From contig JAFBJZ010000871.1 of the NCBI GenBank assembly GCA_016785225.1, forward strand, positions 1,302,001-1,366,000: a stretch of 64,000 nt of DNA. Direction: 5' to 3'. Numbering within the stretch: position 1 is the stretch's first letter; each line of letters opens with the position of its first letter. Below are positions 36,401 to 48,072 of the stretch, one piece after another. The notes under the pieces are model-generated. The model did not search any database. It was not told the origin of the DNA and saw only the letters and a list, made by a program, of their open reading frames with translations. Both the position numbers and the translations under genes were made by a program. The DNA is from Psettodes erumei (taxonomy: Eukaryota > Chordata > Actinopteri > Pleuronectiformes > Psettodidae).

Positions 36401-38390
36401 ATTGTTTGCAAGGAAGCCAGCACAGATATATTACAACATGAAGCCAGTGTCTGATTTGGTACAATTGGCTAAAGGGAACTTTTTTTTTAACACTGTGTGG
36501 GCTGTTGCCCAGCGATAAATTCATACCTCAACACATGAGGCAAGCAACACAAAACCAAGTGGCATGAAAATATCCCAAAAGTAATTGGCACAATGCATTA
36601 GCATTGACACCAGCAGCTCATACATTGCATGAATGTAGAAACCTGGATTAGAATTAGCTTGTATACACATCAAGCCAGCAAAGCTGTTTGCACAACTTTA
36701 AAACTAAATTTGAACCCGAAAATAATTTGTGCTTTTCAACAACGGAAAGAAGAAGAAACTTAACATGCTGCGCTGAAGCTGCACACACCCTTTATGCACA
36801 AAAAAGAAAAGTGGCCAGTTCAGCCTCAAGTATATGGGACAAAGTATGTCCCAGACACAGGTTTTTTTGGCGAGGTAAAGGTAAAATTGTATTGATGCCC
36901 TCGCACCTTCGATAATTGGACAACCCTTTTCAGGGCTGCTATTATGACTCCAGTTGTGGAGAATAGATTTTGCTGATGTTCCTGCATCCTGGGGTCCCTC
37001 TAACCTTTCCGCTTAGACGGTGTAGCTTTTGAATGGGCCATGCCTGAAGGTCCCAGACTGTACTCCAATTCATAAAAGATGAAAAGTGATTTAGCCAATG
37101 GCCAGACCCAGCCAAGCATTAAAAGCAGCCCTGAAAAATCTTAAAAACAGCCATAAAATCCACATTTAACCAGCACAAGGACACTAAAGTATGAGTTATA
37201 TAACCTCATATTTTGCTTAAAAGCCTTAATGCTGCATTTAACATATTGCCAGAATTTTGACCTGAGGCAAAGAACAGCGATTAAAATGAGACAAAATACG
37301 GTGGACTTTTTATTCTACAAAGCCGAGGGACAAAAATTGGACCAATTCTCCCAAGTCTTTTCGGACCGGAGAATATACTGGCATTCACATATGCAAATAT
37401 GCTAGTCCAGGGATGTATTGCAAGACCGGATGCCCACGTAGGGAACAAAAATTTACATGACTGTCACACACTGTTTCACACACTCCTGTGATCTCTCATC
37501 TTAGGAGTGTGCGAGAAGGATGGTGAGGGAAAGAAAGGTGGGAGTGTAGGGGAAGTGTGATCACACAGCACGCTGAAACTGGATTTAAATTTCAAATAAT
37601 CAACTTGACCTGTTAGGGAAAATCAACCATGCGAGCCGTGTTTACTTAACTTAGCCACACTCTTCTTTGTACCTGCCCCCAGTCCCTTTACAGTGTCTTT
37701 TTGCATCATATCCCTTCATTGCCCGAAGCCCTGATTTAGAGCCTTGAATTAAAAATCCAGGATAGCAAACCCATATAACTTTATTACGGCCTCATTGCTT
37801 TAATGTGCAGTAGTAGTAAAAGTTACATGGGCACCGTTTTAATGTCCTCTCTTCATTAGTTACAGCATACAAATGGCAAGCCTCGGAATTCCATTGAAGT
37901 ACATGAAAAGTTTGATAAATCAGTTATTTTGTTTTTACCCTATTCAGACCTTGAATTGCAAGAAAAAGTAAGAACTGCCTGCTTCATGGAGCATTCAAAG
38001 GTCTAGTAGTACCTGCAATCTTTTTTTTTTCTTTTGAACAAGCTGTACACGCAACACACCAAGGGCACAAATACATGCATTTTTCTCACTTGAGTTCAGG
38101 TTCGGTCTGTGTTAGTGCTGCACTGAAGTGCTTTTTTGTGCTCACGTACATCTGCTGGCACATGGAACTCAGGAAGAGATCATTAATTTTAAGCAGTATT
38201 AGTATTACCAGGCTGCAAAGCAATTACATGTGATGACAAATGACAAACAGGTAGATACAGGAAAAACGAGGCATCAGCAATATTCGGGAGCAATTACTGA
38301 GGGATACCTCTATCTTTTTAATGGACTTAATGAACTGCCACCATGCACAGAGGATATAAACACAACAAACTGCACTTTTAACTATAAACT

Positions 38391-38422
38391 ATATACATAT
38401 ACATATATACATATATACATAT
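38391..38422. repeat. (ATATAC)n-like repeat
   Basis: Alternating ATATAC and ATAC units forming an imperfect AT/AC microsatellite. Confidence 0.85.
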
Positions 38423-41400
38423 GGCTTACACAGATTGATTATAAGTGCACTTCCTTCATCAGAGGAGCGACCCCTTTCACAATAAACACAGTCATCTGAG
38501 CCGTTGTTAAGATAAATTATGGATTAGCACCTCTGTAAACACCTGTAATATTGTCTTCTGAACAAATGTCCTCTTTGCTGCTCTGTCTGGATGTGGATAG
38601 GTCGCTACAACAGCTGGGTGATACAGCACATTACACTCGTTTAACAAACTAACATTAAGTAAATCATGACTGAGTAAAAACAGTTGGATAATAACCTGCA
38701 AATCAAAACCATCACATGAAAAGTCATGGGCAAATGTTAAATTTTCATGATAAAACATTCTTCTTCTTCTTTTAAAACTGAGACAGCGGTTTTAACACTG
38801 TGATAAAGTTTGATAGCGCAGATTCATAAGGATATGACTTTCTTTCTCAAACCCATTTCAGATCAAAGCAGATGAGGAGTATCACTGCATTGCATTAACT
38901 TTGCATGAGATGAGCAAATAAAGAACAGGCGTTTCACGACTTCGAACGTCACGCTTCACAGTTTCACACTGAAACGTGAGTATTTCAGAAATGATCGGAA
39001 ACCAACGTCGACAACTTTGACTCGACAAGTCCCGGTATAAACGTATTGTTACAGCGGCTGACAGCGAAAGATCCTGTGACAGCAGGCTGAAACGAATGAG
39101 CAAAGTGATTTGAGTGTGTATTCATTATCCCAAATTAAATGCGGCGAAATGCGGCATGCGGCCAAATTAAAAGCCAACACAGTTAACAACGTTAAAATGC
39201 AGCACGCCTGAGCTGGTGTCACGTCATGGTAAAAACGCTCTGACTCATGAACCTCAGTCACATGTACCAATATGTTTTTTGTTTTTTGTTTTAATTACCT
39301 TTTCTTTCTCCATTCTCTCCATTAGTGAGATATTTCTAAAAGCTTCATCATCACCGAAGGATCCTGCTGAGAGAGGCTATTGTGACAGCAGAGTAGATCC
39401 TGTCAGGAAGTGATTATTTAAATCAATGCATCAATTAACATGTCTGCCTAACGAGGACTCCCGTTGTCATCGTGACAGCAGAGCTGCAGTGGAGGGAGAC
39501 ATTTGTGGGAACAAATTAATTGACCAAAAGCATTTAATTTACACTTTATTAACATGGGCTACCTGCAGATTGCTAACAAGATGAAGAAAAGAAAGATCAG
39601 AGAGTTACTGCAGGACAAGCCGCTACTTACGTTGCTGACCAAAATGCGCATGACGACGACTGATACCAACGCATAGACAGTTGACGTCAAGTGTCTAAAT
39701 TTATTAGGTTTGCTCCAGAGCCTTGAAAAGCTTTTATGCTTCATTCTTTTCATTGTTGTCACCGTTAACAGACATTCAGAGCAAACATTTCAGAAGTGAC
39801 TACAGCTATAATAAGCTTTTCTTTCATTTTGCAGTTTAGAGGATTACTGACTGACACTTCAATTAGAACCAAACTCAGACACGTTAAACGGCAGAAGAAG
39901 AAGGAAAAAAAAAAACCCATCATGAATTGAACACAACTGCGGTTTAATTTGCCGCTGCTACACCACATCCCTGTTCATTTCCATAAAGTGGAACTTCTCG
40001 GCCGACGTGTTTCCGCGAGCCATCGTCCCACTCTGTCAGTCCTTTTCTCAAAGCAGTCGTTTGACACTAAGATCTTTTGGCCAAATTACCCCATGCTGTC
40101 GCTGCTGGTGTGAGCACATGCATACACCACAGAGTACTAAATCGCTTTGTGTTCATTTCAATTTAGTGTTAAAGCCATGGGCAACATTCTTATGTAATCA
40201 CACATTGTAGCCCACCTTTGTGTTCTTTAGATGAAGACCAAATCATTTTATATTATTATGAGGAAAGTAGGTAGGGTTAAGGCCTAGGGTTAAGGTAAAC
40301 AGGCCATAAATGATACCTGTATTATACCTGTATGGTGTCTGATGTTACTGCTGTTAGACAGTATGTCTGAAATGTGTAAGAGACACAGGCACCTTTCTTC
40401 CGTTTGCCCCTACATTTTTCCAAGTTCTCACATTTCCTGCTCACTTCCTGCCGTTTCAGAATCTTTTATACACCCCGACTGAGAAGAACACGTTCTGTGA
40501 ATAAAACACAAATCTTTGGAAATGTGCTGACCAGCACCCGTGTTGGAAATCTGCAGTACGAGCCGTATGATTGGACAAGAGCTGAGCAGCCAAAGAGAAC
40601 TAGTTAGACGTGTGAGGTGGAAGCTGGCGCAGCACATCTCCAGTTTCTAACCAGCTTCACTTTCTCTTCATCTCTCCTCAAACTTCAGCACTCCTTTTCC
40701 TTTCTTTTTGTTATCTCTCACCATACTGCTCGCTTATCTGTCAACACACATCCCACACACACACCACCACCAGCAAACAACACCAATCTCAATTGCTTTT
40801 TCACACAGCTGGTGGAGGAGTGAGAGACTGAGGGAAGAAAAGATAGACAGGATAGAGGAAAGGAGAGATGAGAAAAGGAGCTTAATCCCACATTGACGGC
40901 CGCTAATAAAGTCTGATTGTGAGTGACGAGACACTCTGGGTTTCTAATTGACACTAGTAATCACCTGGGAGCCCTGACGGTGAAGCAAGGGGATGGGGGA
41001 GAGACTTTTCTTTTGCCTGGGTTGGAAGAGTGGTGACATGACAGTCCAAATCACAAAATGAAGAGAACATGGATGAACAACAGGTTAAACTGTCATTGTG
41101 ACCATGGTGGTTAATTTAGCAACTTCATGTCAGTGGATTCAGCAACTTTTCAGAGCTCCCTACCAGCCTTTTCTTGAAGAGCCAGCAGAAACAAATGTCC
41201 TGAGGTTTTCAATTATTTGGAACAATGTCACTTTTTTGTCTAACACAGCAAATGGCAACAAATAATAGCTGATGGAGAGGTGTGCTACTTGCTTTTAGAT
41301 AACTGATAACCATTGACAGTAACCGCATACTGTACCTCCGCTATGAAAGGCAATAATAGAAAATATAAGTATATGCATATTCTGGTGATGCAAGTTTTCC

Positions 41401-41603
41401 ATTGAAAACCATAAGCAGAAGTGGTCTATATGGGCTATTTTCTCCTAATGTGCTCCTTCGTGCAGTGAGGACAATATGAAATATGGGACGGTAATGTTGT
41501 TCTGTGCATATGCTGTGTGAGGAGCTAATCGCTAACATTTTAGCCCAGAAAAAAAGCCGGCTTCCTTTCAGGTTCTCTTACCCGCTAGTGGCGATAAACG
41601 CTG

Positions 41604-41668
41604 AGTAATTATAATTACTCAATTACCGATAATAATTACCTGATAATTACGTAATTACCCAATTAACA
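41604..41668. repeat. TAATTAC-rich array
   Basis: In 65 bp there are about seven AATTA cores in both orientations, for example TAATTATAATTACTCAATTA and TGATAATTACGTAATTACCC. It may be part of a transposon end built from TAATTAC words, a decayed tandem repeat, or a cluster of homeodomain-type sites. Confidence 0.5.
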
Positions 41669-41972
41669 ATGTAACAAATCTGAGCCTAGTGCAGCCTGAT
41701 AGCTTTCAGTAGTTTTTTTTCTGGTATCTGAAACCTTACAGAGATATAAAGAAATTCTCAAAAGGAAAAAAGTCCATTTCTTTCCACCATTTATTTTACT
41801 GTAATTATTCTGCTGGTTTTCACAGCAGTGCCATTGTTTTTTGGTTATTTTACTTGGAACATGCACACATTGTTCCCCAATGTGAATAAATAGAAATATG
41901 AATATCACTGTTGAAAGTAAATTTCTTTTGGCAACCAGAATGTAACTTGGTTAAAGATAAAAAGTTATAGTT

Positions 41973-41988
41973 TAGTAGTAGTAGTAGT
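41973..41988. repeat. (TAG)5 trinucleotide repeat
   Basis: Five perfect TAG units. Confidence 0.9.
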
Positions 41989-42598
41989 TAAAGTTTTAAT
42001 ATAATAGAATTCTTAAAATAGTTTGAACCATGCATTTGGAACTCATGGAAGTTGTTTTAAATGGTCTTTTCTCCCTGATTTAAAGAAAAAACAGCATTTT
42101 TCTAACCCAGGGTTTAAGGTCTCCCATCTCAAGTGTGACAAGCACAGCACAAATAAAAGTGAGCGAAACTAAAATTTAAACAGCAAGAGCTCTTTCCAAA
42201 AACAGTCCCCAACTCACTAATCCACAGAGCACACTGTCAACAGTTTTCATATTGACTTTCTTCAATAAAAAGTCGTTCCAACAAGAGCTGTTGGAGCACA
42301 GCTTGTTCCTTGGATTATCCAGTCTAAGTAGGACATTGTACCACAGTTTCTGCTGATTACATATTACAGCAGCTCACACTAGTTGCCAGACCATTGCTCA
42401 AGTGCATAACACCCAATATTCTCTTCTGATTTTGCAGTGGTGTCACAGCAAGACAAATCTCAGAGTTGCTGCGGTGGAGAGTTAGCATCCTTTTTTTGGC
42501 TGCTCAGGTTAAACCTTCTGTACTGGTTCTGTTATGAGCTTTGGATGAAAAGATTTCAGAGTCGGTCAAATTTATGTGCTGTTCTATCAATTTTAACA

Positions 42599-42612
42599 CC
42601 CCCCCCCCCCCC
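42599..42612. repeat. C14 homopolymer before exon 5
   Basis: Fourteen C lying 29 bp before exon 5 and forming the upstream part of its pyrimidine tract. Confidence 0.9.
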
Positions 42613-42641
42613 ACCCTGCCCCTTCTCTCCCACTTTCTCAG

Positions 42642-42764
42642 GTTCGGAGATGGTGGAGGCTCAGTGTCAGAGGTTTGAGGTGAGGAGCGCAGACGGCGAG
42701 AGAGTTCTGTTCTCTGCAGATGAAGAGGAGATCAGCATCGGTACTGAGAAGCTCAGAGTCACAG
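42642..42764 (+). CDS. sgcz: zeta-sarcoglycan, exon 5
   Basis: This exon is 123 bp. Its first two bases complete the glycine codon split with exon 4, and its last base starts a glycine codon finished in exon 6. After the split glycine it reads SEMVEAQCQRFEVRSADGER, then VLFSADEEEISIGTEKLRVT. The acceptor is TTTCTCAG at 42641 and the donor is gtaggg at 42765. Paralogue evidence is strongest here: VEAQC.RFEVR and RVLFSADE.EI.IG.EKL.VTG follow zeta, and the exon encodes 41 residues where gamma has 40 (120 bp). The cysteine in AQCQRF is also present in zeta but not in gamma. The acceptor is preceded by a run of 14 C at 42599-42612. The open frame runs upstream through the splice site to 42437, but that part is intron. 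Confidence 0.92.
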
Positions 42765-42969
42765 GTAGGGAGACGCAACACATGTTACAAAATTACCAAA
42801 ACTTATACCATTTGTTTGTGTGTCTTGTCTTTTTGGGGTTAATATCAGATATTACTTATTCAGACATTTTATATCACCATTATAACACCATAAATGCTTC
42901 TCTAAACTGAAATTCATTTTGCATCCAGTTACCTTACAAATTATAATGATGTAATAATGACATCACCAT

Positions 42970-43140
42970 TAGAACTTTACAAAAAACTTTTGGGGGGGTA
43001 ATTATGCAATCACTTATTTTCCATGATATATTTTAATTAATTGACATTACTTTTTATATATCTCTTTTCTTCTTTGACATCAAAACCCTTAAATTTTTGT
43101 CGGGGTGAATACTTTTTTACAGGCATGGCATGTAGTGTAC
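42970..43140 (+). mobile_element. end fragment of a GGGTGAATACTT-type fish repeat
   Basis: The order of words TTATGCAATCACTTATTTTC, TTTTAATTAATTGACATTAC, CTTTGACATCAAAACCCTT and GGGGTGAATACTTTTTTACA matches the 3' part of a dispersed fish repeat that I associate with DNA transposons. It has no coding content. It corresponds to the part of the family downstream of the fragment at 49855-50130. Confidence 0.6.
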
Positions 43141-43239
43141 AGTTCTGTCCGATATGTTAATTCTCTGGGGGGGTTAAGGAACACGAAGAATATGCATTAA
43201 CACAAACACACAAATTCACAGTGTGTGCACCTCCTCACG

Positions 43240-43257
43240 CACACACACACACACACA
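43240..43257. repeat. (CA)9 microsatellite
   Basis: Perfect CA repeat continuing as imperfect ACAAACACAC. Confidence 0.9.
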
Positions 43258-44441
43258 AACACACAGCCTGGATTTGTCCATTACTCTGGTATTCTGAAGG
43301 AATGAGGGAGCAGAGGATGGAGGGAGAGTCGAAGGGTCAGAGGTCAGAAGTCAGACGTGACTGTTGCTGTCATTTACTGTTTTGATGCAGGTGAGAGAAG
43401 AGAAAACTCAGATGTGGAAAGAATGCAAATACGGACTCATCCACTCAGCTCATGCCCTGAGGGGGCCAGTGGAGTCATGCTGTAGTTCTATTTTTTTATT
43501 TACTTGTTTTGAGTTTTAGATTTGTTGAAAGCAGTTTATTTATTTATTTAACAACGAATAATCCTATTGCTGCCATCCAGAGTATGAGATGCAAAGACTG
43601 CATAGATAATGTGGAAGCTTGCTGCTGTTTGAGTGAATCAGACAGCGCCGTGGCAGCTGCTGAGGTGAGATACTAGTGGGCTTGTTCTCGAGTTCCATGT
43701 GTGAAAAATATAAGCCCAGTGTGAATTTGTGTGGGTTTGAGTGCATTGGCCGTGCTTTGAAAACAATTCATGGCCATCGTGTAGCGGGACAGGCGCCACC
43801 CAACAGGCTATGACAAGCTTATTACACTTCATGTACGCAGCAGGGTGCTCAGGAGAGGGTCTCAGACAAAAGTAAATATAGCAATCAAACAAAAAGCAAT
43901 ACAGTCAGAAGCTGGAACAAACATGGCCCGTTGCTGACAAACGGGCAAGCATCATTGTAGTACCACTCACACATAGAGTTGAAACACAGACATCTGCTGC
44001 CGTTTCCAGCAGAATGGGTATAATTTCTTCTTTTGGCAGTTACATAGACATTTGTGCAGTGTTCAGTGGACCTTGGAGTAAACAAACATTTCAATTCAAA
44101 AGCGCCAAAGTTTGGCTCCGTTTGGTGGATGAACTGTACGAGATGTGGTCCTCATCTTCCTTGAATTTCCTTCAATTGAATTTCCCAAACAAACAATTCC
44201 AAAAAATAATAATTCCAAACAGGCTTTTGTTGTCTGCCGGCCTGCCAAGCAGCATAGTTACCCTGTGCAGTGTCAACTTTGAGCTGAGCCTCCAACATGT
44301 TTCTGAATCTCTGCTGGAATCAGTGATGGGCACTTTCCTCACGTATTTGTTCGGGGCTGCAGGACTTGGGGGTAAAACACAATATTATACCTGAGCCAGA
44401 CTTTTCTATGAACAGTTATGTTTAGACCATGTCATTATTTT

Positions 44442-44850
44442 TGTACGCATTGTACGCATTATGATCCGTGTCCTTCTGGTTTCTGTCTTGTTGGTGTGTT
44501 TCCCCTGTCTGTGTTTTCACATGTTTCAGGTGGTTCCTGGTGTTGCTCTTCTCCAGCCTCTGTCCCTTTTCCTTCCCTGTGAATTAGGGCTCCCTCTTGT
44601 GTTCTCCCTCATGGTTAATTATCTAGTTAACTCCCTGCACCTGTGTCCTGTTTGCTCGTTACCTCCCTCATGTGTACGACCACGATTCTGGTTTTTCCTG
44701 CTGTGGTTATTTCGACTTTGTTTAAGGACTACAACTCTGCTTTTGGGATCACGGATTTTGGAATTGTTTGTTGAGAATTCTGGACTGAATAAAGGTTATT
44801 GCTGCCAACAACACTGCCTTGTGATTGGTTCCTGTACTGACCTTAAAAGT
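44442..44850 (+). mobile_element. LTR-like retroelement fragment with poly(A) signal
   Basis: A pyrimidine-leaning stretch with the typical wording of teleost LTR ends: TTCCCTGTGAATTAGGGC, CTCCCTGCACCTGTGTCCTG, then GGACTGAATAAAGGTTATTG and CTGCCTTGTGATTGGTTCCT. AATAAA lies at about 44786. The 132-codon frame here is hydrophobic by composition and is not a known protein. A tandem TGTACGCATT duplication marks its left edge. No internal coding region or partner LTR was found, so a solo or partial LTR is the best reading. Confidence 0.45.
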
Positions 44851-45264
44851 ACAATCTAATGTGATCCAATTACAAGTCAAATTCAGGGCAGATGTTGTGT
44901 TGGATTGTATAACACTGTACAGGTGGACCTCATGAAGTTGCCGGTGAGTGTATGTTTTGGGGGGAAATGTAAAGCCACCAGGGTGACAGCTTGTCATAAA
45001 CACGTCATAGAAAATACCGAGCATACAGAATCACAGGAAAAGGATGATAAGGATGATGTCCATGCTGCTCCTGGCATTGATACTTCATATTTCTAGCAAA
45101 TGCATTTACTGCTACTGGATCCAAGCACTGTGTCAGGCATCTTAAATTTCTGTCCCAGCTCTTACAGCAGTAGAGGTATGATGCAATATCTTGCAGGCTC
45201 CCACACAAAAACCGCGTGTGATTTTATTTTCCTCCCTCTCATCCACTCTTCCCCATTTCTCCAG

Positions 45265-45337
45265 GGAATGAAGGCGTGGTGTTCAGCCATTCTGTTGAGA
45301 CATCACATGTAAGGGCAGAACCCTTCCAGGACCTCAA
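45265..45337 (+). CDS. sgcz: zeta-sarcoglycan, exon 6
   Basis: This exon is 73 bp, the same length as gamma-sarcoglycan exon 6. Its first two bases finish the split glycine codon and it ends after two bases (AA) of a lysine codon completed by exon 7. It encodes G-NEGVVFSHSVETSHVRAEP then FQDL. The acceptor is TTTCTCCAG at 45264 and the donor is a near-perfect gtaagtg at 45338. The pattern EG.VF.HSVET..VRA.PFQDL is a strongly conserved block of the gamma/delta/zeta family. The residue at the junction is lysine here (AA plus G), where recalled human sequences have arginine, a conservative change. No other open frame competes in this interval. The exon is short, so its assignment depends on the frame joining exons 5 and 7, which it does exactly. 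Confidence 0.9.
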
Positions 45338-45904
45338 GTAAGTGTTATAAATTATTTTCTACATATGCATGTGTCAGATAAACAGTCTGGCAAGGTCCCC
45401 TGCAGCTTATGGCTCAGTTGTGGATGATTTATGAATCATATGTTTCTGTGAATAATTACTAAGACAGTGACCGCACAAATGACAATTTATTTAATGAGTT
45501 GTTACTTGAAAGAAAACTTGCTTGGTTAGTTTAGTGGCCAGATGCGTGGTGCAGCATGCTGAGTTGTAATCAGGTGGTTGACGGTCTGACAGGTCTTGAC
45601 AGTCCTCCGGGCCACAAGGTTCAGGCTGTTACCACATGGAGTCTGCCACTGACACATGTACAGTACTTGAACACAGCAGGGCGTTTGGTGCACATGTGAC
45701 CACAGACAGTGCACAGCTAAGACTCATCAAGCTGGTCTCCCTTACTGAGCAATAGTTAAGTGTATGCATGTTCCTTCTCCTCATCCCTGCTCCTGGAGTG
45801 CATTTTGGGTCATTGCGGGGCATATGAATTCCTTAATTACTAATGTCTCAGCCTCATTTGGGTATTGTCAGACAGGATTAAGCTGAAGTGGCCTTTGGCC
45901 AGAG

Positions 45905-46215
45905 AGGAAAACTCAAACAGGGAGGCAGGAAAGGAAAGAGACGGGGGGTGGAGAAAGAATGAAGAAGTGATAAGGCACGGTGGAATCCAGGACATCATGC
46001 TCTGAGCAAGGGGGACAAGAGGAGCGAACAGAGGAAGAGACATAACTGACTGAAGGAAAGACACCCAGATTAGACACTAGACAGATGGAAGAGGAAGGCA
46101 GGACTGTGGTAGGTGTGATGAAGAGGAAAATCAAATGATAGAGGAAAAAGAAGATAGAGGGCAGAGGAGGTTGACAGAAGGAAAGAGTATGGGGGTAATG
46201 GAGGAGGGGATGGAA
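45905..46215 (+). repeat. purine-rich tract
   Basis: About 300 bp dominated by GAGG, GGAAAG and GAAGAG words on the + strand. It starts near AGAGAGGAAAACTCAAACAG and fades after GGAGGAGGGGATGG. Minus-strand open frames here (Ser/Pro/Leu-rich) reflect the composition. Confidence 0.65.
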
Positions 46216-47229
46216 GTTAATGTGTAGAAGAACAGATTAAATCAAACTTGCTCCCGCACGGACATTGAGCCACAGCGGCAGCAGATAATGACTCACGACA
46301 AAAATGCGAATGCGTTCAGGGTGTGCAAAATGTCAACATTTCCTGCCTTTTGAGACAAGCATAAAATATAGACAAGTGTAAAAAAAGTAGGGGAGCAGGG
46401 GTTCACAAAAGGAGTTGCGAGATGTGACTTTTCATTGTCTGGCTTTAAAAAGGAGCAGGGAATTTTGTGAGGCATTCTCGGCTGATGGCGCCACATGACA
46501 TGCCAGCCTTTGTGGAGCTTTAAATGTGGGGAATTTTTTTTAAGACGTTGCCGTTTGCTTGTTACACTTCTTGGATGTTTCATTTCTTGATTAAATTATG
46601 CATTTTTATCACCTTGCATCGAGCATGGCAGCAGCACCGTCTGTGGCTCCTCCTCCTTTGAAACATCTGTTTTATCGCATTGGGTAAATTGCCTGCTCAA
46701 GGTGAATGTTAGTTCACTCAAGTGCCTTTTTATGATACACTTTATTTTTTTTATTGTTTTTTGACAAAAAGGCAGGGTCATCTCAGGTAAGGCAAAATGC
46801 CTGGTATCGTATTACAGAAGCAGCATCAAGGTCTGTGGATCCTGTTTATCTTTGATTGTGTCATTGGGAATCGTAGAAGTTCCTATGATCCATAACTCTG
46901 GTTCATGCAAAGCCACGGTATTTTGAAGGAGGGAGGGGTTTAAAACCCATTCTGTCAGTACAGATGGATATAAACAACAGTAGTTTTTAGTTGCATGATT
47001 CAATGGAGTTTTTCAAAGGCATCTAAACCATTATTGGAGGATGTTACATAGTCTGAACTAATACCCGTATTTGTCCAAAGTTTTAATCTGCTGTCCAGTT
47101 CAGCTGGTATAAATTCTGCGTCATTTGGCTTCCCTCTTATCACTCTGTTTCCAAGCGATAACCTTTTGAAGTCAGACATGAAATAGGGTTCAGGAAAAGA
47201 GTAACATTTGACTGCCTTGACACACAGGT

Positions 47230-47485
47230 ATGAGATGGATGGATGGAGAGAGACAAATGAAGGCAGAATGGGTAGTAAAGGAAATCAGACATCGCACATG
47301 CAGAGGGATCAGAGCGAAAGAGAGGGAGGAGGCACTTTGAGGACTGGAGAAGGAGTGGTAGTAGTTGTGGGAGTTAGATTACCTGAAGGAAGCACAGGGG
47401 TGATGGCAGGGGATGTGGGGATGGAAAGATACAGAGAGGAGGGGCGAGAACGTTGGGTCAGTCTCCAGGTCAGTGCAGATAAGTA
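47230..47485 (+). repeat. purine-rich tract with GGAT units
   Basis: Starts with GATGGATGGATGGAG and continues as G/A-rich sequence such as AGAGAGGGAGGAGGCAC. The 92-codon Gly/Glu/Arg-rich frame across it is a composition artefact. Confidence 0.6.
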
Positions 47486-47796
47486 AGGCGATGAAACCTG
47501 TGGGCCTACGGTGAGGAGAGGAAAAGAAGCACTGTGTTATACAGGGTATGTAGCACAGTGTTATGAATTCAATGCAGCGAATCCTGCTATCATCTGGGCT
47601 GTTTTGACTTTCATCACTTTTAACAGATTTCAGGTCATTAACACCTCTGTGGAGTGACATCAAACAAATTATTGCTGTTGAAAAAAGAAAGCACTTAATG
47701 CGTCAGGTGTGCCTGAAATGACCTTGCCATCATCAGCGGCATCATAAACAAGACTGCCGCCACTTAGGAGAATATGAGCATTCGATCCACACTCTG

Positions 47797-47818
47797 ACAC
47801 ACACACACACACACACAC
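47797..47818. repeat. (AC)11 microsatellite
   Basis: Perfect AC repeat. Confidence 0.95.
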
Positions 47819-48046
47819 ATAAACACATTTAGTATATTGACACACATACGCCACAAATGGCGCAAATACAAACGTGTCATATGAAGGTACGGAATAAAGG
47901 AACTCGCCCACGTTCTCAAATTAACAAACACACATACATAGTGCATGCATGAAGGGGAACCACGTAGCACCCCACAGCACAGCACTGTCAGTGTAACCCC
48001 ATAAATGCATCAGAAACAGGAAGTGACATGCATGCAGTGAAACCTG

Positions 48047-48072
48047 CACACACACACACACACACACACACA
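48047..48072. repeat. (CA)13 microsatellite
   Basis: Perfect CA repeat about 230 bp after the (AC)11 tract. Confidence 0.95.

Larger units (their letters stand above)
24525..42641 (+). other. sgcz: sgcz intron 4 (18,117 bp)
   Basis: Intron between exons 4 and 5, with donor gtaaga and acceptor TCTCAG. Notable contents are a CpG-island-like block at 27.06-27.56 kb, CA/TG microsatellites near 28.3 and 29.4 kb, a change from CpG-rich to CpG-poor sequence near 30.8 kb, a weak tRNA-like relic near 33.4 kb, patches that keep CpG in the poor half at about 35.6-36.0 and 38.9-39.7 kb, and a TAATTAC-rich array near 41.6 kb. I looked at 25.0-25.8 kb because its short frames and word use look gene-like, but it matches nothing I know. 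No exon is supported elsewhere in the intron. Confidence 0.85.
42765..45264 (+). other. sgcz: sgcz intron 5 (2,500 bp)
   Basis: The only short intron in the window, with donor gtaggg and acceptor CTCCAG. Two mobile-element fragments fill a good part of it: the end of a GGGTGAATACTT-type repeat near 43.0-43.1 kb and an LTR-like sequence near 44.5-44.85 kb. A short CA tract lies at 43240-43257. The rest shows nothing I can name. Confidence 0.85.

Noticed and set aside
40255..40300. Interstitial telomeric repeat
   Set aside because: Only two imperfect TAGGGTTAAGG units, not a TTAGGG array.
42437..42910. 157-codon open frame treated as one protein
   Set aside because: Only 42642-42764 is coding (sgcz exon 5); the flanks are intron that happens to stay open.
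44461..44859. 132-codon hydrophobic open frame as a membrane protein
   Set aside because: It lies in LTR-like sequence; hydrophobicity comes from T/C-rich codons.
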